From the NCBI GenBank assembly GCA_002360945.1, contig DERO01000030.1:54617-118616 (forward strand): a stretch of DNA of 64,000 nt. The letters run 5' to 3'. Below, in pieces: positions 30,370 to 37,872 of this stretch. Source of the DNA: Leclercia adecarboxylata. GTDB taxonomy: Bacteria; Pseudomonadota; Gammaproteobacteria; Enterobacterales; Enterobacteriaceae. The position numbers were made by a program, and so were the translations under genes. The number at the start of each line of letters is the position of its first letter. Position 1 is the stretch's first letter. The notes under the pieces are model-generated. The model made no database searches and had not been told where the DNA came from. It saw nothing but the letters and a program-made list of their open reading frames with translations.

Positions 30370-33142
30370 TATCGACATGATCCGGCAGGTATCCGATGCC
30401 GCTGCCGGGCGCTGGCATGATGTTCTTTCGCTGATGGGAATCGACGTTCCCGCCTCGCCCCGTGCGCAGGTTGCATGCCCTGCCTGTAGTGGTAAAGACC
30501 GTTTCCGATTCGATGATGACGGGCGTGGTGCGCACTTTTGTAATAACTGCGGTGCCGGGGACGGGCTGGAGCTGGTGAAAAAAGTGAACAGCTGCGACGC
30601 CACCCGGGCCGCTCAGCTGGTGGCTGATGCGCTGGGGATGAACGTGCAGGACATACGCAATACCACCAGCCAGGGGGATACCCGGCAGCAAAAGGACCTG
30701 GCAGAACGCCGGGCGGCGCTGGCGCAGCAGCAAGCCCAGGAGCAGGCGGCGCGTGCGGCCCGCTTCTCTTCTAAGCTTGCGGCGCTGACAACGCAGTCAC
30801 AACCTGGTGAATCCGCTTACCTCACTAGCAAAGGGCTGCCCGGGTTTATCTATCCACTCCTGCCTGATGGCACCCTGGTGCTGACACTGGTGAATGAGTC
30901 CGGCACAACAGCTGCTGCGCAGACCATTACGGCTGATGGTGAGAAACGCCTCCTGAGTGGCTCGGCGAAAAAGGGGGCATATCACGTCATTAATCCCGCT
31001 CATTCGCCGCAGATAGTGATTATCGGTGAAGGGCTGGCAACTGTTCTGTCTGTTCACCTGATGCGCCCCGATGCGCTGGCGGTGGTGGCGATTGACGCCG
31101 GGAACCTGCTGCCCGTAGCGCAGGTGATGCGCCAGCAGTACCCGCAGGCACAGATCGTTATTGCCGCGGATAACGACTGGCACGCACCGGGCGAACTGGA
31201 TGAACAGGGGAAACCCATGGTGAACACCGGGCGCATCAGCGCAGAACGGGCCGCAGAGTCGGTTTCCGGGCTGGTGGCTCTGCCACCAGGCAAAGAAAAA
31301 GCTGACTGGGATGATCTGCGCCAGCGCGATGGCCTCAAGTCCTCCAGCGCAACATTCAACGAATCGCTATACCTGCCGCAAGGAGAAAAAGTGACTGCGC
31401 CAGCGGAAGTAATTGATATTGGCTCTCATGCCAGGCAGAAACCGAACGTGCAAAAGCCTTATGTGAGTCTTCGGCATGGCGGCCTGTACTGGGTTGAGCC
31501 CAAATACAACCGGGATACCGGAGAGACCGACGAGAAAGAAACGTGGCTATGCGATGAACTGGCTACGGTAGGGATCGGCCAGGACGGACGTGAAAGCTAT
31601 CTGGTTATCCGGCTCTGCCCGGAGGGCAGCGCCGCAGTAATGTTTGAGGCGGTGCCACGCCGTGAGGTCGGACAGCCTGCAGGATGGGCCAGGTTGCGAT
31701 CCCGCGGGGTAAATATCACGACCCGCAAATCCCTGCTCGATATCCTGGGTGATTACCTGCAGCGGCATGGCGAACGTACTCAATGGACTATCACGCAGAC
31801 CGCCGGCTGGCACTGCGGTGCATACGTCATGCCGGACGGGGAGATTGTCGGCCAGCCGGATATGCCGGTTGCGTTCAGTGGTGGAACATCTGCGGTGGCG
31901 GGCTATGTTGTGCGGGGCAGTGCGAAGCAGTGGCGTGAGAACGTGGCGGCACTGATGCGAGGCAATCAGTCGATGATGCTGGGCGCACTGGTGGCATTAG
32001 CAGCCCCTCTCAACTCACTGGCGGGTGGATCCTGCTTCGGCATTCACCTGTTTGCGCAGTCATCGGCAGGTAAGACCACGACGGTCGAGGCCGCATCGAG
32101 CATCTACGGTGTGCCTGACATGCTGAAACTGTCCTGGTTCACCACCGCATACGGAATGACGGTGGAGGCCGCATCACGTAATGACGGTTTCCTGCCTATC
32201 GATGAGATCGGCCAGGGTGGTGATGCCCGACAAGTATCCACCAGCGCGTACACGCTTTTTAACGGTGTGGGTAAAGTACAGGGAGCCAAAGAAGGTGGTA
32301 ATCGCGCCGTGCTGCGATGGACGGTAGCCGCACTGAGTACCGGCGAAGAGGATTTCGAAACCTTCATGCTTAAAAGTGGTATCAGCCCTAAAGCTGGGCA
32401 ACTGGTGCGCCTGGTGAGTGTTCCGTTCGTCGATACGGTGGAGTTCAACGGTATGGATGATGGCGATCAGCATTCCCGCGCCATCAAACGCGAAGCGGCC
32501 CGCTACTGCGGTGCTGTAGGGCGTGAGTGGATCGCACTCCTGGCAGCAGACAAAGAATCCGCCATCCGAATGGTGAATGCTCGCGAAGAAGAGTGGATAA
32601 ACAGTCTACCTGAAGGTGCGTCGCCACAGGTTAAGCGTGTGGCCACGCGATTTGCATTGCTGGATGCGGCCGCCACGTTGTCAGCATCACTAACGGGATG
32701 GAACGCCAGTGCGTGCAGTGCCGCCGTTCGTCGAAGCTTTAACGACTGGCTGGAAAGCTACGGCTTGGGCAATCGTGAAAAGCACCAGGTGGTTACGCGT
32801 GCGCGTGACTTCATCCAGCGTTATGGCCTCTCACGATTCCAGCCTTACACCACCAGCAAGGTTAACGGGAATATGGATCAGACACATGCACAGCGCATTC
32901 AGAACCTTGCCGGGTATCTGGTGGATGGTCGCCGGGAGGACGGGCGTAAGGAGTACCACATCATCCCTTCCGTGTTCGAGGCAGAGATCCTCTGCGGTAT
33001 CCAGAAAAAACTGGGGGGCGAGGCGCTGGAAGATGCCGGAATGCTTGTTCGTAAAGAGAAGGGGCGGCTGGATAGTCGAACCATCAGCATTAACGGTACG
33101 CAGCAAAGGTTTGTTGTGCTGGTGGATGTCGAAGAAGATTAA
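30362..33142 (+). CDS. Primase/TOPRIM/DUF927 helicase replication protein
   Basis: A 926-aa replication protein that fits the P4 alpha role of priming and unwinding at the element origin. A primase zinc finger has Cys39, Cys42, Cys60 and Cys63 (CPAC...CNNC). A TOPRIM domain covers about residues 215-290 (IIGEGLATVLS, then IAADNDW with the metal Asp residues). A DUF927 helicase domain follows with Walker A in QSSAGKTT near 567 and Walker B LPIDEIGQ near 612. It is the last gene of the coupled early operon. The iteron locus starts 40 bp after the stop, which fits initiator binding close to its own gene. Confidence 0.9.
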   Translation: MRSIDMIRQVSDAAAGRWHDVLSLMGIDVPASPRAQVACPACSGKDRFRFDDDGRGAHFCNNCGAGDGLELVKKVNSCDATRAAQLVADALGMNVQDIRNTTSQGDTRQQKDLAERRAALAQQQAQEQAARAARFSSKLAALTTQSQPGESAYLTSKGLPGFIYPLLPDGTLVLTLVNESGTTAAAQTITADGEKRLLSGSAKKGAYHVINPAHSPQIVIIGEGLATVLSVHLMRPDALAVVAIDAGNLLPVAQVMRQQYPQAQIVIAADNDWHAPGELDEQGKPMVNTGRISAERAAESVSGLVALPPGKEKADWDDLRQRDGLKSSSATFNESLYLPQGEKVTAPAEVIDIGSHARQKPNVQKPYVSLRHGGLYWVEPKYNRDTGETDEKETWLCDELATVGIGQDGRESYLVIRLCPEGSAAVMFEAVPRREVGQPAGWARLRSRGVNITTRKSLLDILGDYLQRHGERTQWTITQTAGWHCGAYVMPDGEIVGQPDMPVAFSGGTSAVAGYVVRGSAKQWRENVAALMRGNQSMMLGALVALAAPLNSLAGGSCFGIHLFAQSSAGKTTTVEAASSIYGVPDMLKLSWFTTAYGMTVEAASRNDGFLPIDEIGQGGDARQVSTSAYTLFNGVGKVQGAKEGGNRAVLRWTVAALSTGEEDFETFMLKSGISPKAGQLVRLVSVPFVDTVEFNGMDDGDQHSRAIKREAARYCGAVGREWIALLAADKESAIRMVNAREEEWINSLPEGASPQVKRVATRFALLDAAATLSASLTGWNASACSAAVRRSFNDWLESYGLGNREKHQVVTRARDFIQRYGLSRFQPYTTSKVNGNMDQTHAQRIQNLAGYLVDGRREDGRKEYHIIPSVFEAEILCGIQKKLGGEALEDAGMLVRKEKGRLDSRTISINGTQQRFVVLVDVEED

Positions 33143-33182
33143 TCCAGCCAGTAGCAAATCCCTTATACGCGCGTAAATGGCT

Positions 33183-33279
33183 GGGATAAGTGGGATAACG
33201 GGATAACTAATTAGAGATTACTTATTTAACAGTAAGTTAATGCTTTTAAGTTTATCCCAAAGTTATCCCAAGTTATCCC
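33183..33279. repeat. Iteron locus 1 (candidate replication origin or crr)
   Basis: GGGATAA occurs at 33183, 33192 and 33200. A 45-bp AT-rich centre follows, then TTATCCC at 33252, 33263 and 33273. The two triplets face each other as an inverted array. The same architecture occurs at 49413-49517. The position directly after the primase-helicase gene and before ssb suits a replication origin. Function is inferred by analogy with the P4 ori/crr iterons. Confidence 0.7.
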
Positions 33280-33332
33280 GCAATACAGCCTGATACGAGC
33301 GGGTTTATTTCTTTAACGTGAGGATTTCACCC

Positions 33333-33782
33333 ATGACAGCACAAATTTCAGCATACGGGCGGCTGGTGGCAGATGTGCAGAGCCGCACCACCAGTAACGG
33401 TAACCCAATGGCGTTTACCCGCCTGGCGGTGACGCTGCCGTGCCAGAAAGCAGAGAACGGCGAGGCCACATTCTGGCTGGCGGTAACCGCGTTCGGCAGA
33501 CAGGCCGAGGCGCTGGCGAAGCACCAGAAGGGCGATATGGTCAGCGTGGCGGGCAATATGCAGGTTAACCAGTGGACCGGACAGGACGGCGGCACGCAGA
33601 CCGGGTACCAGGTGATTGCCGACAGCGTGATCAGCGCCAGAACGGCACGCCCGGGCGGGAAGAAAGGCCAGCAGGGGCAGGCAACCGACGCGCTGCGCCG
33701 CGCGCAGGAACCGCGACCACCTGCGCAGGGCTACGACGATTATGACCAGAGCCAGCCCTACGACGATCAGATCCCCTTCTGA
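33333..33782 (+). CDS. ssb: Single-stranded DNA-binding protein
   Basis: A 149-aa SSB. The OB fold covers about residues 1-105 (ISAYGRLVADVQSRTTSNGN, FTRLAVTLPC, FWLAVTAFGRQAEALAKHQK). A Gly/Gln/Pro linker follows, and the acidic tip DDQIPF matches the partner-binding tail of bacterial SSBs. The start at 33333 follows GTGAGGATTTC. It probably works with the element primase-helicase. ProQ-like and HTH genes follow with 2-bp and overlapping junctions. Confidence 0.93.
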   Translation: MTAQISAYGRLVADVQSRTTSNGNPMAFTRLAVTLPCQKAENGEATFWLAVTAFGRQAEALAKHQKGDMVSVAGNMQVNQWTGQDGGTQTGYQVIADSVISARTARPGGKKGQQGQATDALRRAQEPRPPAQGYDDYDQSQPYDDQIPF

Positions 33783-33784
33783 GG

Positions 33785-34255
33785 ATGCCGAAAATGGAAG
33801 AACAGAAACGCCCGGTATTGAGCCTGAAACGCGCCACAACAGGCGCAGCGGCAAAACCACCCCGTAACACGGACACAGCAGAGAAAGCGGCTCAAGCAGG
33901 AGCTGGCGCAGCAGCAGGCACAAAGCGCAGCAGGTACAACCGCAAAAAGCTGGAGCTGCTGATCACTCACTGGCCTGCAGCATTCAGCCTGGACGCGCCG
34001 CGGCCGCTGGTGGTGGGCGCTGCCGAGCTGATAGCCGCAGACATGCGCGCCCGGGGCATAACTGGCGCGGGCAGGGTGCGGGCCGCCATCGCCATGTACA
34101 CCCGGCGCACGTCCTATCTGAAAGCGCTGGCCGCCGGTGGGCCGCGCTATAACCTAGCCGGGGATCCCGCCGGGGAAGTGACGGCGGAGCAGCAACAGCG
34201 GGCACTTGATACCCTGGCAGCCATGAAAAAAAAGGAGGGATCAGGATGCGCCTGA
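33785..34255 (+). CDS. ProQ/FinO-family RNA-binding protein
   Basis: A 156-aa protein with a basic, Ala-rich N-terminal tail (about 45 residues) followed by a ProQ/FinO domain. Visible elements are ELLITHWPAAFSLDAPRPLVVG and VRAAIAMYTRRTSYLKALAA, then GGPRYNLAGDPAGEVTAEQQ. Relatives bind RNA hairpins and control plasmid or element gene expression through antisense RNA. It starts 2 bp after ssb and overlaps the next gene by 10 bp. The first three residues could be skipped in favour of the ATG at 33794. Confidence 0.85.
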   Translation: MPKMEEQKRPVLSLKRATTGAAAKPPRNTDTAEKAAQAGAGAAAGTKRSRYNRKKLELLITHWPAAFSLDAPRPLVVGAAELIAADMRARGITGAGRVRAAIAMYTRRTSYLKALAAGGPRYNLAGDPAGEVTAEQQQRALDTLAAMKKKEGSGCA

Positions 34256-34635
34256 CGACAGAGCAAAAGGCGGAGATTATCCGCCTTAAACGCCGGGGCC
34301 TGGGTTATAGCCGCATTGTCGGTGAAACGGGTATCAAGATCACCACCGTGCGCGCCGTCTGCAAACGCAGCGGCCTGTTCGATGACAACCCGGCCCACGC
34401 GGCGCTGTTCACCATCCCTGAACCGCAGCACAACACAGAGCTGGCGACGGTTAAGCCGCTGCCGCCGCAGAAGGTGGTGACCGGGCATAAGCAAACCGAC
34501 GCTTATCTCTGGGTGCTCGAGGTGATCAAGCTGAACGAACCGGCGCACCTGGCCGCCGCCGAGGATGCGCTCAGTAAGCTGACCATCAAACCGAAGGACG
34601 GAGAGAGGCGCTATCCATGCCAACGGGCGGTGTAA
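34246..34635 (+). CDS. HTH-domain protein, probably C-terminally altered
   Basis: A 129-aa protein with an N-terminal helix-turn-helix (TTEQKAEIIRLKRRGLGYSR, IVGETGIKITTVRAVCKRSG). A conserved-looking C-terminal helical segment follows (LWVLEVIKLNEPAHLAAAED). The tail after KPKDGERRY runs into another frame holding an HGGMSTG remnant, so the natural end may have been lost. Function unknown; it belongs to the replication-module operon. Confidence 0.7.
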   Translation: MRLTTEQKAEIIRLKRRGLGYSRIVGETGIKITTVRAVCKRSGLFDDNPAHAALFTIPEPQHNTELATVKPLPPQKVVTGHKQTDAYLWVLEVIKLNEPAHLAAAEDALSKLTIKPKDGERRYPCQRAV

Positions 34636-34765
34636 GTATCACGGCGGTATGAGCACCGGAGCCAGAACAGAGGAAGGGAGGGCGCGGCAGCGTGAGGGAT
34701 ATCGCCGCTGGCTGGAGGAAAAGCGCCGGGCTGATGCTGGTAAGCAGGATGGCGGTACGCAGTGA
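34583..34765 (+). pseudogene. Remnant with HGGMSTG motif
   Basis: The frame from 34583 to the stop at 34765 reads NGRCKYHGGMSTGARTEEGR and then ARQREGYRRWLEEKRRA. This is the typical HGG-x-STG gene-transfer/phage small-protein motif, usually preceded by a Cys-rich MPNGRC segment. Here no start codon lies upstream in frame, and the sequence CCATGCCAACGGGCGG suggests base loss near 34615-34622. It is probably a decayed gene or a frameshifted continuation of the HTH gene. Confidence 0.5.
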
Positions 34766-34910
34766 GGTACGCAGCGAAACTGTGCCTTTTGCGCTGCGCA
34801 CCCTCTGAAGCTAAAGACTTCTCATCCGGTACTGGATGAAATTCCAGAATTTACAACAGTGAGTTTTCGGATAAGGATCGAATAAACTTAGAGTTGATGA
34901 TGATAATTAC

Positions 34911-35936
34911 ATGGAATTTAATGAAATCAGGATCACAGATTCTGAGTCCTTCTGGACTTTTTTAGATAAATACGCACGCGAAGATACGCTTGATTTTTCG
35001 AAGCTTGATATAAAATTTGAAGGTTGGCCTATCCTCTTGATCAACGTCAAAGGGGATAAGTTCCATTCAAGTTTGACGTCATCAATGATCTCAGGAATGG
35101 CATTGATGAATGACGCTTTTCAGAGGGCGTACGCTATGGCAAAGTACGGCACGCCAAAGCTGAACCTTTTGACGAATGAAGACAAGCAAGCATTAGATGT
35201 CATATTTAAAATTGAAGAAGGCTCTACTGAGTCTTGCACTGATTGGTCATGCACAGCCAATACAGCACTTACCTTCCTGCAGCAGACGATGGAAAACATG
35301 AGTGGTATGGAAAAGATGACTGTACTTTTAGCTTTGATTGGCGCCTTGACGATAGGGGGGTGTTACTACCTTAATCGCAAAAGCGCGGATAAAAAATCAG
35401 AACAAGAAGCTAGAAGTGATGACATTGCCACTGTGGTTGCAGGTATGCGTGACACTTTTGCCATCGCGGCTGATATCAAATCTAAAGGTGAAACTCCAAA
35501 TAGCCGAGAAATTGAAGGCTATGGTGATGTTGCAAAAACAGCTGTACTAAAGTCAGTGGCCAATGATGCTGAGTCTGCAGTGGTAGGCGGGGCATCCTAT
35601 AGCAGAGCGCAACTCCTGGACTTTAAAAATAGGCAATCAATCTCACGTCAAAGTAGCGAATGTTTTGACAACTTTTATATCCTCGGCTTGCAACGTTCTG
35701 GGACGTCGACTGATTTTAACCTGCTTGTTCAAAGGCAAAGTAATCAGGAAACGTTTAACATGAAAGTCTCTGAGGAGATGACACGGCCTGGCGAGTTAGA
35801 AAAAATGGCAGAGGCTATGCTCGCTAAGAATGCGCTGCGCATCAGTTATCTGGAGGTGAGGGAGAACGGATCTGTAGCAAGGGGCCAGTTCAACCTTATT
35901 CTGGAAAGTGCTCCACCAGCAGCAAGTGCAAGCTGA
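34911..35936 (+). CDS. Unknown single-TM protein, defence candidate
   Basis: A 341-aa protein I cannot assign. The N-terminal domain of about 130 residues contains EGWPILLINVKGDKFHSSLT and FQRAYAMAKYGTPKLNLLT. A transmembrane helix lies at about 136-154 (MTVLLALIGALTIGGCYYLN). A charged linker follows (KSADKKSEQEARSDD), then a C-terminal domain of about 140 residues rich in beta strands. It is AT-richer than its neighbours, has its own terminator and begins the cargo segment. A sensor domain plus a membrane helix is a common layout for abortive-infection effectors, and P4-like elements often carry such genes. This is a hypothesis only. Confidence 0.75.
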   Translation: MEFNEIRITDSESFWTFLDKYAREDTLDFSKLDIKFEGWPILLINVKGDKFHSSLTSSMISGMALMNDAFQRAYAMAKYGTPKLNLLTNEDKQALDVIFKIEEGSTESCTDWSCTANTALTFLQQTMENMSGMEKMTVLLALIGALTIGGCYYLNRKSADKKSEQEARSDDIATVVAGMRDTFAIAADIKSKGETPNSREIEGYGDVAKTAVLKSVANDAESAVVGGASYSRAQLLDFKNRQSISRQSSECFDNFYILGLQRSGTSTDFNLLVQRQSNQETFNMKVSEEMTRPGELEKMAEAMLAKNALRISYLEVRENGSVARGQFNLILESAPPAASAS

Positions 35937-35943
35937 AGATAAG

Positions 35944-35962
35944 CCGCCTTCGGGCGGTTTTT
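35944..35962 (+). terminator. Terminator after the 341-aa gene
   Basis: CCGCC-TTCG-GGCGG followed by TTTTTT, 7 bp after the stop codon; a textbook UUCG-looped intrinsic terminator. Confidence 0.93.
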
Positions 35963-36101
35963 TATTGGCATAGATACCTAACGAATCCTCACGCTGACAC
36001 TGAGCAATATCATACTGTTGACTCCGCGCAGATCGCCCCAGCAATACCCGTCAGATAAGGGCTGGTGGCCTGAATCCACGTCTGAGAGATCCCCTTCAAA
36101 C

Positions 36102-36308
36102 TGCGCACAGAGCTGCGCAAAATTGCGCACTGCGCAGTAATCCGCAAACTGCGCAATTCTGCCTTACCCCATGAAGGGGTGACAAAAGTTGACATGCGAC
36201 TGCGCTAAAGGCCTGTTCGGAGTGCTTAAGATAACTTCAGGTGCGCAGCTCTCCACTAGGGAAAACTAGGTGACTGCGCGGTCCCCTGTTAGTCATTGTT
36301 AGTGCGCA
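36102..36308. repeat. TGCGCA palindrome cluster
   Basis: The 6-bp palindrome TGCGCA occurs seven times: 36102, 36114, 36124, 36131, 36150, 36242 and 36303. The first five fall within 54 bp at near 10-19 bp spacing. This density is far above chance for a 6-mer and resembles an operator array. No protein is assigned. Confidence 0.55.
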
Positions 36309-36620
36309 ACGCCTGTTATGGATTGTTATGGTTGCGGCGGGCCTGATGAATATCCAATGTGACGCTGGCAGGGAGGCGACAACCAGTAGCACTTAATGTC
36401 TGCTTTGAGCGAGAAGCGGACGTTACTATTTTTAGCAGACACCCTGCATTTCAAAGTGCAGTGAGTGCCTGCTAATGATTACGTACAATTCTGATAGCCC
36501 TTGAAAAATACCTTACAGCCGTCATTCGTCATGCCCTAGCGTGATTGATAATTCAGGGAATGCCGTGGCATCAGCAATAAGTTGTTGACCTTTGGCAAAG
36601 ATACCCTCGTCCGCATCTTT

Positions 36621-36652
36621 CCCAGCTACCCAGCTACCCAGCTACCCAGCGT
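36621..36652. repeat. 8-bp tandem repeat CCCAGCTA
   Basis: Three exact copies of CCCAGCTA followed by CCCAGCGT, in a gene-free stretch. It is a short microsatellite that may vary between isolates. Confidence 0.7.
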
Positions 36653-36935
36653 CTTGGCGGCTGTTCCATGTCCACAACAGTGACAAAAGCGGATATCCGG
36701 AGCGGGTTGACAGTAAAAGCGAAGAGTATTCGGGAAGCAATGTGGGGTGATAAGGTAGGTTGTAACACATAAGGAAAATAACACAAAAAACTTTCTTTTT
36801 TAATACACATTATTTTAGACAGTCTAATTCTTTCTAAATTAAGAAAAAATAATTTTCAATACGGGCAAGCCATTTGGAGAGTCATGAATGAATTGTAAAC
36901 CAGCAAAGTTATGCCGTTATGAACTCATAAGTTTA

Positions 36936-37208
36936 TCATTGATATTCAATAAATTGCCTTCTTGACTCATCATCCTCAAGGTACTCAAAAGAAAGTAGAC
37001 GAATTTTGGTAAGTTTATAAAACCATTCGCAATCGTTTCGCTGAATATTATCGCCAGGTTTGAAACATATGCCTGATGCTTCCCGAATAATCGCATATTT
37101 GCCATTACTAAACCTGACCCGGTGGATACAGAAAGGTTGACCAGCCTGCCCATGACAGCTTTTCGAAAGGATATGCCCTTCTATAAAGGAAGATTTTTTA
37201 GATTTCAT
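36936..37208 (-). CDS. Small uncharacterised protein (90 aa)
   Basis: From the ATG at 37208 (MKSKKSSFIEGHILSKSCHG) preceded by GAGGGTATGATA; an ATG at 37214 is too close to the GAGG to be the start. The protein contains FSNGKYAIIREASGICFKPG and ends with FEYLEDDESRRQFIEYQ, and looks like a small beta-rich domain. Function unknown. It lies downstream of a small zinc-ribbon gene on the same strand, and the two may form a transcript. Confidence 0.55.
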   Translation of the reverse strand: MKSKKSSFIEGHILSKSCHGQAGQPFCIHRVRFSNGKYAIIREASGICFKPGDNIQRNDCEWFYKLTKIRLLSFEYLEDDESRRQFIEYQ

Positions 37209-37287
37209 TATCATACCCTCGTCAACTGCAGGACAGGAGAAATATTGTCATTTCCCGGCATCACTTACGTTAAGTGGCAGAAAATGC

Positions 37288-37464
37288 TCAGCCGCCGATA
37301 CACCAGCATTCTGATAGTCTGAAAAACAGCTCGCAGGCAGGACACGCCAGAACCGCATCTTTTCTTGGTTTACCTGCTTTCTGATCGGCTCTGTATGCGC
37401 ATACCGCGCAGGCAATATGAACCGGTCTTTCTTTAAAGTGCCTGAATCCTTTTGTATAAGACAT
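37288..37464 (-). CDS. Small zinc-ribbon protein (58 aa)
   Basis: Reading the minus strand from ATG 37464 gives MSYTKGFRHFKERPVHIACA and onward to TGA at 37290-37288. Two CxxC knuckles, CAVC and CPAC (residues 19-22 and 41-44), fit a zinc ribbon. Its second half (ACPACELFF) resembles that of the zinc-ribbon protein at 46.6-46.8 kb, suggesting paralogues within this island. Role unknown. The gene is divergent from the YmgB/AriR-like gene. Confidence 0.55.
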   Translation of the reverse strand: MSYTKGFRHFKERPVHIACAVCAYRADQKAGKPRKDAVLACPACELFFRLSECWCIGG

Positions 37465-37541
37465 AAATAAAATACTCTGAGGAATACACTAATTATTATA
37501 CGCTTTACTATAAAAACAGCCGGGTTAAGTTATGTTGATTT

Positions 37542-37853
37542 ATGACTGAATCAGGATATCAGACAGTGAAAAATAAACGTCCGATTTATGATATAATACC
37601 CTTCCATGAGAAATTTATGATGAAATCAGAAGACACCCTTGACTGGTACCCGTCCCAGCTACCGCCAGTAAAAATTATTCTTGGCGAAGCCGTGCTGGCT
37701 GTGGGTAAACAGGGCCGACCGATTAATACCCGAACCTTGCTGGAATACCTTCAGGTCATGCAGGGCAGGCAAAAAAAACGGGATGACAAAATTGCCATGC
37801 AGACAGCGATTGACGTTCTCAGGGATAATCAGCGCATTAACGGCAGACGTTAA
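37542..37853 (+). CDS. YmgB/AriR-like small protein
   Basis: A small helical protein whose core, KIILGEAVLAVGKQGRPINT, then RTLLEYLQVMQG and DDKIAMQTAIDVLR, resembles the E. coli YmgB/AriR and YcgZ family in length and pattern. Those proteins connect stress and blue-light signals to biofilm and Rcs control. From 37542 it is 103 aa. A TATAAT box at 37592-37597 lies inside this reading and GAG at 37607 precedes ATG 37617/37620, so the real protein may start there (77-78 aa). It converges with the glucan synthase gene. Family assignment is by eye. Confidence 0.6.
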   Translation: MTESGYQTVKNKRPIYDIIPFHEKFMMKSEDTLDWYPSQLPPVKIILGEAVLAVGKQGRPINTRTLLEYLQVMQGRQKKRDDKIAMQTAIDVLRDNQRINGRR

Positions 37854-37872
37854 TGCACGTCCGGAGTCATTG

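Larger units (their letters stand above)
35966..36935. other. Gene-poor segment with repeats
   Basis: About 970 bp in which no ORF is convincing. It holds a cluster of TGCGCA palindromes (36102-36308) and a hairpin AATGTCTGCTT/AAGCGGACGTT at 36394-36424. An 8-bp tandem repeat CCCAGCTA (3.5 copies, 36621-36652) follows. The last part (36760-36860) is very AT-rich and may be promoter or junction sequence. A 61-codon minus-strand ORF at 36010-36195 lies inside the TGCGCA cluster and is not supported. Confidence 0.5.

Noticed and set aside
36010..36195. Minus-strand 61-codon ORF
   Set aside because: It is built largely from the TGCGCA repeats and lacks a convincing ribosome site or fold.
37122..37322. 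Plus-strand 66-codon ORF
   Set aside because: It overlaps the minus-strand 90-aa and zinc-ribbon genes, which have better start contexts and motifs.
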